NCBI GenBank assembly: GCA_900635465.1
Contig: LR134135.1
Span: forward strand, 1,550,001 to 1,614,000
Reading direction: 5' to 3'
DNA from: Lelliottia amnigena
GTDB lineage: Bacteria > Pseudomonadota > Gammaproteobacteria > Enterobacterales > Enterobacteriaceae
Length of the DNA: 64,000 nucleotides
In this document: piece after piece, positions 61,871 through 64,000 of the stretch
Layout: each line of letters begins with the position of its first letter
How positions within the stretch are numbered: the first letter of the stretch is position 1
Notes under the pieces: generated by a model
Databases searched by the model: none
Seen by the model: only the letters and a program-made list of their open reading frames with translations
What the model was told of the DNA's origin: nothing
Position numbers and translations under genes: made by a program

Positions 61871-61891
61871 AAATGCCCCCTGTGTAATGTA

Positions 61892-61907
61892 CTGTTTATT
61901 TATACAG
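61892..61907 (-). promoter_or_regulatory. LexA (SOS) box of dinI
   Basis: CTGT-N8-ACAG with the AT-rich centre TTATTTAT and the flanking TA typical of strong SOS boxes. Confidence 0.95.
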
Positions 61908-61944
61908 GCATTAAGCGGCGCTTACAACAGGGGGCGATAAATAT

Positions 61945-62991
61945 TTAGCGTTTAACCGTCCAGTGAACGGTTTCACCCGCCAGGAACGGGATCAGGGTGT
62001 CATCCGTCAGCGCAATAGATTCTTCGACCTGGCTCTCTTTACGTTCCAGTTCGATAAAAGTGTCATTGAGCGGCAGGCCGTAGAAACGGGGGCCATTGAT
62101 CGAACAAAACGCTTCAAAATGCTCAAGCGCGCCCATCTCATCAAAGACCGTGGCATAGCTTGCCAGCGCGGTAGGGGCGTTGAAACAGCCAGCACAGCCA
62201 CAGCTTGCCTCTTTACGATGTCGCGCATGCGGAGCTGAATCTGTCCCCAGAAACGCACGGGTAAAACCACTCGCGACCAGCTCACGCAAAGCCTGTTGAT
62301 GGATGTTGCGTTTGAGGATCGGCAGGCAATACAGATGCGGACGTACACCGCCGACCAGCATGTGGTTGCGGTTAAACATCAGGTGCTGCGGGGTGATCGT
62401 CGCGGCGAGCAATGCATTACCGTCGCGCACGTATTCCGCGGCATCCTTAGTGGTGATGTGCTCAAACACCACTTTCAGGCCCTGAAGGCGCTGACGAAGA
62501 GGTTCCATTACAGAGTCGATGAAACGGGCTTCGCGATCGAAAATATCAATTTCGGCGTGCGTCACTTCGCCGTGAACCAACAGCGGCATCCCCAGTTTTT
62601 CCATGCGTTCCAGCACGGGCATGATGGCGTCAATATGGGTAACGCCATGGCTGGAGTTAGTGGTGGCATTGGCCGGATACAGTTTAGCTGCGGTGAACAC
62701 TCCCTCGTTGAATCCGCGCTCGACTTCATTCGGGTCGAGCGAGTCGGTGAGGTAGCAGGTCATGAGCGGGGTAAAATCATGGCCCGCCGGAACTGCATCG
62801 AGAATGCGCTGGCGATAGGCAATAGCCGCATCGACGGTGGTAACGGGTGGAGCCAGATTAGGCATTACAATGGCGCGGCCATAGAGTTCGCTGGTATAGG
62901 GCACAACGGTTTTGAGCATATCGCCATCGCGCAGATGGATATGCCAGTCGTCAGGGCGGCGGATTTTCAGAACCTGGGGTTGTGCAGTCAT
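61945..62991 (-). CDS. pyrC: dihydroorotase PyrC
   Basis: A 348-residue zinc amidohydrolase that closes carbamoyl-aspartate to dihydroorotate in pyrimidine synthesis. The metal motif [12 protein letters not shown] lies at the N-terminus. The carboxylated Lys lies in [15 protein letters not shown]; further His in LLVHGEVTH and FEHITTKDA, and Asp in [13 protein letters not shown]. The length equals K-12 PyrC. Upstream are a PurR box and a GCCGGAGCA leader region like that used for pyrimidine-sensitive start-site switching in E. coli. Confidence 0.97.
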   Translation of the reverse strand: MTAQPQVLKIRRPDDWHIHLRDGDMLKTVVPYTSELYGRAIVMPNLAPPVTTVDAAIAYRQRILDAVPAGHDFTPLMTCYLTDSLDPNEVERGFNEGVFTAAKLYPANATTNSSHGVTHIDAIMPVLERMEKLGMPLLVHGEVTHAEIDIFDREARFIDSVMEPLRQRLQGLKVVFEHITTKDAAEYVRDGNALLAATITPQHLMFNRNHMLVGGVRPHLYCLPILKRNIHQQALRELVASGFTRAFLGTDSAPHARHRKEASCGCAGCFNAPTALASYATVFDEMGALEHFEAFCSINGPRFYGLPLNDTFIELERKESQVEESIALTDDTLIPFLAGETVHWTVKR

Positions 62992-63057
62992 TGATATGCT
63001 CCGGCTTATCAGGAATCAGTCATAAGGATGGCTGTTTTTGCCGGACACAAATCATAG

Positions 63058-63073
63058 GCGTAAACGTTTTCGT
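63058..63073. promoter_or_regulatory. PurR box upstream of pyrC
   Basis: GCGTAAACGTTTTCGT matches 14 of 16 bases of the PurR consensus ACGCAAACGTTTTCGT. It lies 67 bases before pyrC, which is known to be repressed by PurR in E. coli. Confidence 0.8.
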
Positions 63074-63102
63074 TTGCACACATTTCCGTAAAACAAATGT
63101 GC

Positions 63103-63129
63103 AAAAAAAAGAGCGCCATCGGCGCTCTC
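63103..63129 (-). terminator. terminator after yceB
   Basis: Minus strand GAGAGCGCC-GAT-GGCGCTC hairpin followed by eight T, between the yceB stop and the pyrC promoter. Confidence 0.9.
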
Positions 63130-63134
63130 AGAGA

Positions 63135-63695
63135 TTAATTGGTGAAGGGGATGATGATTTCACCCGGTTTTACTTCAATACCTTTGGCATATTTCTTGGC
63201 TAACGCTTCGCCCTTGCTCTTGTCTTCGCTGAGAACATAGGCTGGCTGCTGATTAAAATAATTGCGCAGAGACTGGTTCAGATAGGGCATCAGCGTCTGG
63301 AGAACCGGCTTCATTTTTTCCGGCGTGACGACGGCGTCGACGATCTCCATCTCCTGCAGATAAATTGCCCCTTTTTCTTTGTTGAAGACGGGCAAGGCTT
63401 TGAGCTTCAGCTTGATATTCGCTTTTTGGCTGCCGAACAACGAGTTCATATCCAGTTTTGCATCACCTGACAACGTCACCTTGTTGGGCTCTTCGCGTCC
63501 AATCTGGCTGACCAGTTGATTCAGAACGATATGGGCATCGGCGACGCCGGGCACGCCGATGTCTTTCGAGAAATTGTTATGTTTTTCCAGCGCCTGATTA
63601 ATTTCCTGCTCGCTGACGGAGTACTGAGTAAGCTGGTTACAGCCCACCAGCAGGCCGCTGATAACAAACGCAGCAGCAATGACAAACTTTTTCAT
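63135..63695 (-). CDS. yceB: YceB, DUF1439 lipoprotein
   Basis: A 186-residue lipoprotein with lipobox LLVGC and a DUF1439 domain (YSVSEQEINQALEKHNNF, KVTLSGDAKLDMNSLFGSQK). Related folds bind lipids or hydrophobic ligands; the role is unknown. The start at 63695 (MKKFVIAAAF) gives the K-12 length. It lies downstream of grxB on the same strand, with a hairpin in between. Confidence 0.94.
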   Translation of the reverse strand: MKKFVIAAAFVISGLLVGCNQLTQYSVSEQEINQALEKHNNFSKDIGVPGVADAHIVLNQLVSQIGREEPNKVTLSGDAKLDMNSLFGSQKANIKLKLKALPVFNKEKGAIYLQEMEIVDAVVTPEKMKPVLQTLMPYLNQSLRNYFNQQPAYVLSEDKSKGEALAKKYAKGIEVKPGEIIIPFTN

Positions 63696-63783
63696 GGGGT
63701 TCCTCAACATGATATCGGCGCTTCTGTCCTGACGCGTCAGTATGTCAGGGTGATATCCATGAGACCAGCAGAAAAAACTGATA

Positions 63784-63810
63784 ATCAAAGAGGCGGGAGG
63801 GGCTCCCGCC
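63784..63810 (-). terminator. terminator after grxB
   Basis: Minus strand GGCGGGAG-CCC-CTCCCGCC hairpin followed by TCTTTGATT. Confidence 0.75.
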
Positions 63811-63819
63811 CTGATGACG

Positions 63820-64000
63820 CTATACAGCCTGCGAGGAAAGCAGATTGATTTGTGTCTGCTTCGCCATATTGTCGCGGTAATCGCTGACGCGCGACGGCCA
63901 GTTAATTCCTGCCACCAGCGTCAAATTACGCAGCAGTGGGAACAGGTGAATATCATCTTCCGACAATTCGCCATTCACAGCATTTGGTTTCACGATCAGC
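63820..64000 (-). CDS. grxB: glutaredoxin 2, C-terminal part
   Basis: Only the last 59 residues are inside the window: LIVKPNAVNGELSEDDIHLF, LTLVAGINWPSRVSDYRDN and the end QINLLSSQAV. They match the GST-like C-terminal domain of E. coli GrxB, a large glutaredoxin that reduces protein disulfides with glutathione. The N-terminal CPYC active site lies beyond the right edge. The neighbour order grxB-yceB-pyrC is that of K-12. Confidence 0.93.
   Translation of the reverse strand, partial: LIVKPNAVNGELSEDDIHLFPLLRNLTLVAGINWPSRVSDYRDNMAKQTQINLLSSQAV

Overview
The window is a chromosomal segment of an enterobacterium close to Enterobacter, Lelliottia or Citrobacter. From about 13.3 kb to the right end the gene order follows the 22-24 minute region of Escherichia coli K-12 (agp, wrbA, ymdF, rutGFEDCBA, rutR, putA, putP, efeUOB, phoH, tRNA-Ser, ghrA, ycdXYZ, curli, ymdAB-clsC, opgCGH, yceK, msyB, lpxL, trhO, yceI, yceJ, solA, bssS, dinI, pyrC, yceB, grxB). 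The protein sequences are close to the E. coli ones but not identical. Compared with my memory of K-12, pgaABCD (between phoH and the tRNA) and mdtG (between msyB and lpxL) are absent.

Left part (0-13.3 kb, accessory). It opens with the end of a TonB-dependent receptor and a YncE-like beta-propeller gene, then a broken M24 peptidase-family gene on the other strand. Next comes a same-strand cluster of visibly more AT-rich genes: a Tsx/OmpK-type outer-membrane channel, a Cys-type sulfatase with signal peptide, its radical-SAM maturase, an unrecognised double-zinc-ribbon protein, and a PAPS-independent aryl-sulfate sulfotransferase without a visible signal peptide. A good CRP site centred 41.5 bases before the predicted start of transcription precedes the cluster. 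Two HxlR-regulator/SDR-oxidoreductase modules follow, each with clear inverted-repeat operators.

Middle (13.3-42.7 kb). The pyrimidine-degradation operon rutA-G has a sigma-54 promoter and a RutR operator in front. It is separated from rutR by about 2.7 kb holding a membrane protein gene, a 24-residue hydrophobic peptide gene and more than 1 kb without a convincing gene. putA and putP are divergent, with four GTTGCA operator motifs between them. efeUOB (ferrous iron uptake) has a Fur box, and phoH has a triple Pho box. A complete tRNA-Ser(GGA) transcription unit (promoter, gene, terminator) is present twice in tandem.

Right part (42.7-64 kb). This holds the divergent curli operons csgDEFG and csgBAC with a recognisable MlrA site, then ymdA, ymdB-clsC, the osmoregulated periplasmic glucan genes opgC and opgGH, lipid A acyltransferase lpxL, tRNA hydroxylation gene trhO, and dinI with a perfect LexA box and pyrC with a PurR box.

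Quality caveat: about 17 single-base indels interrupt ten genes (TonB receptor, yncE-like, M24, rutB, rutA, putA, efeU, efeO, efeB, csgA), many in homopolymers, and in each case the protein continues in another frame. Uncorrected sequencing error is the simplest explanation; those genes are listed as frameshifted and should be read as probably intact in the organism.
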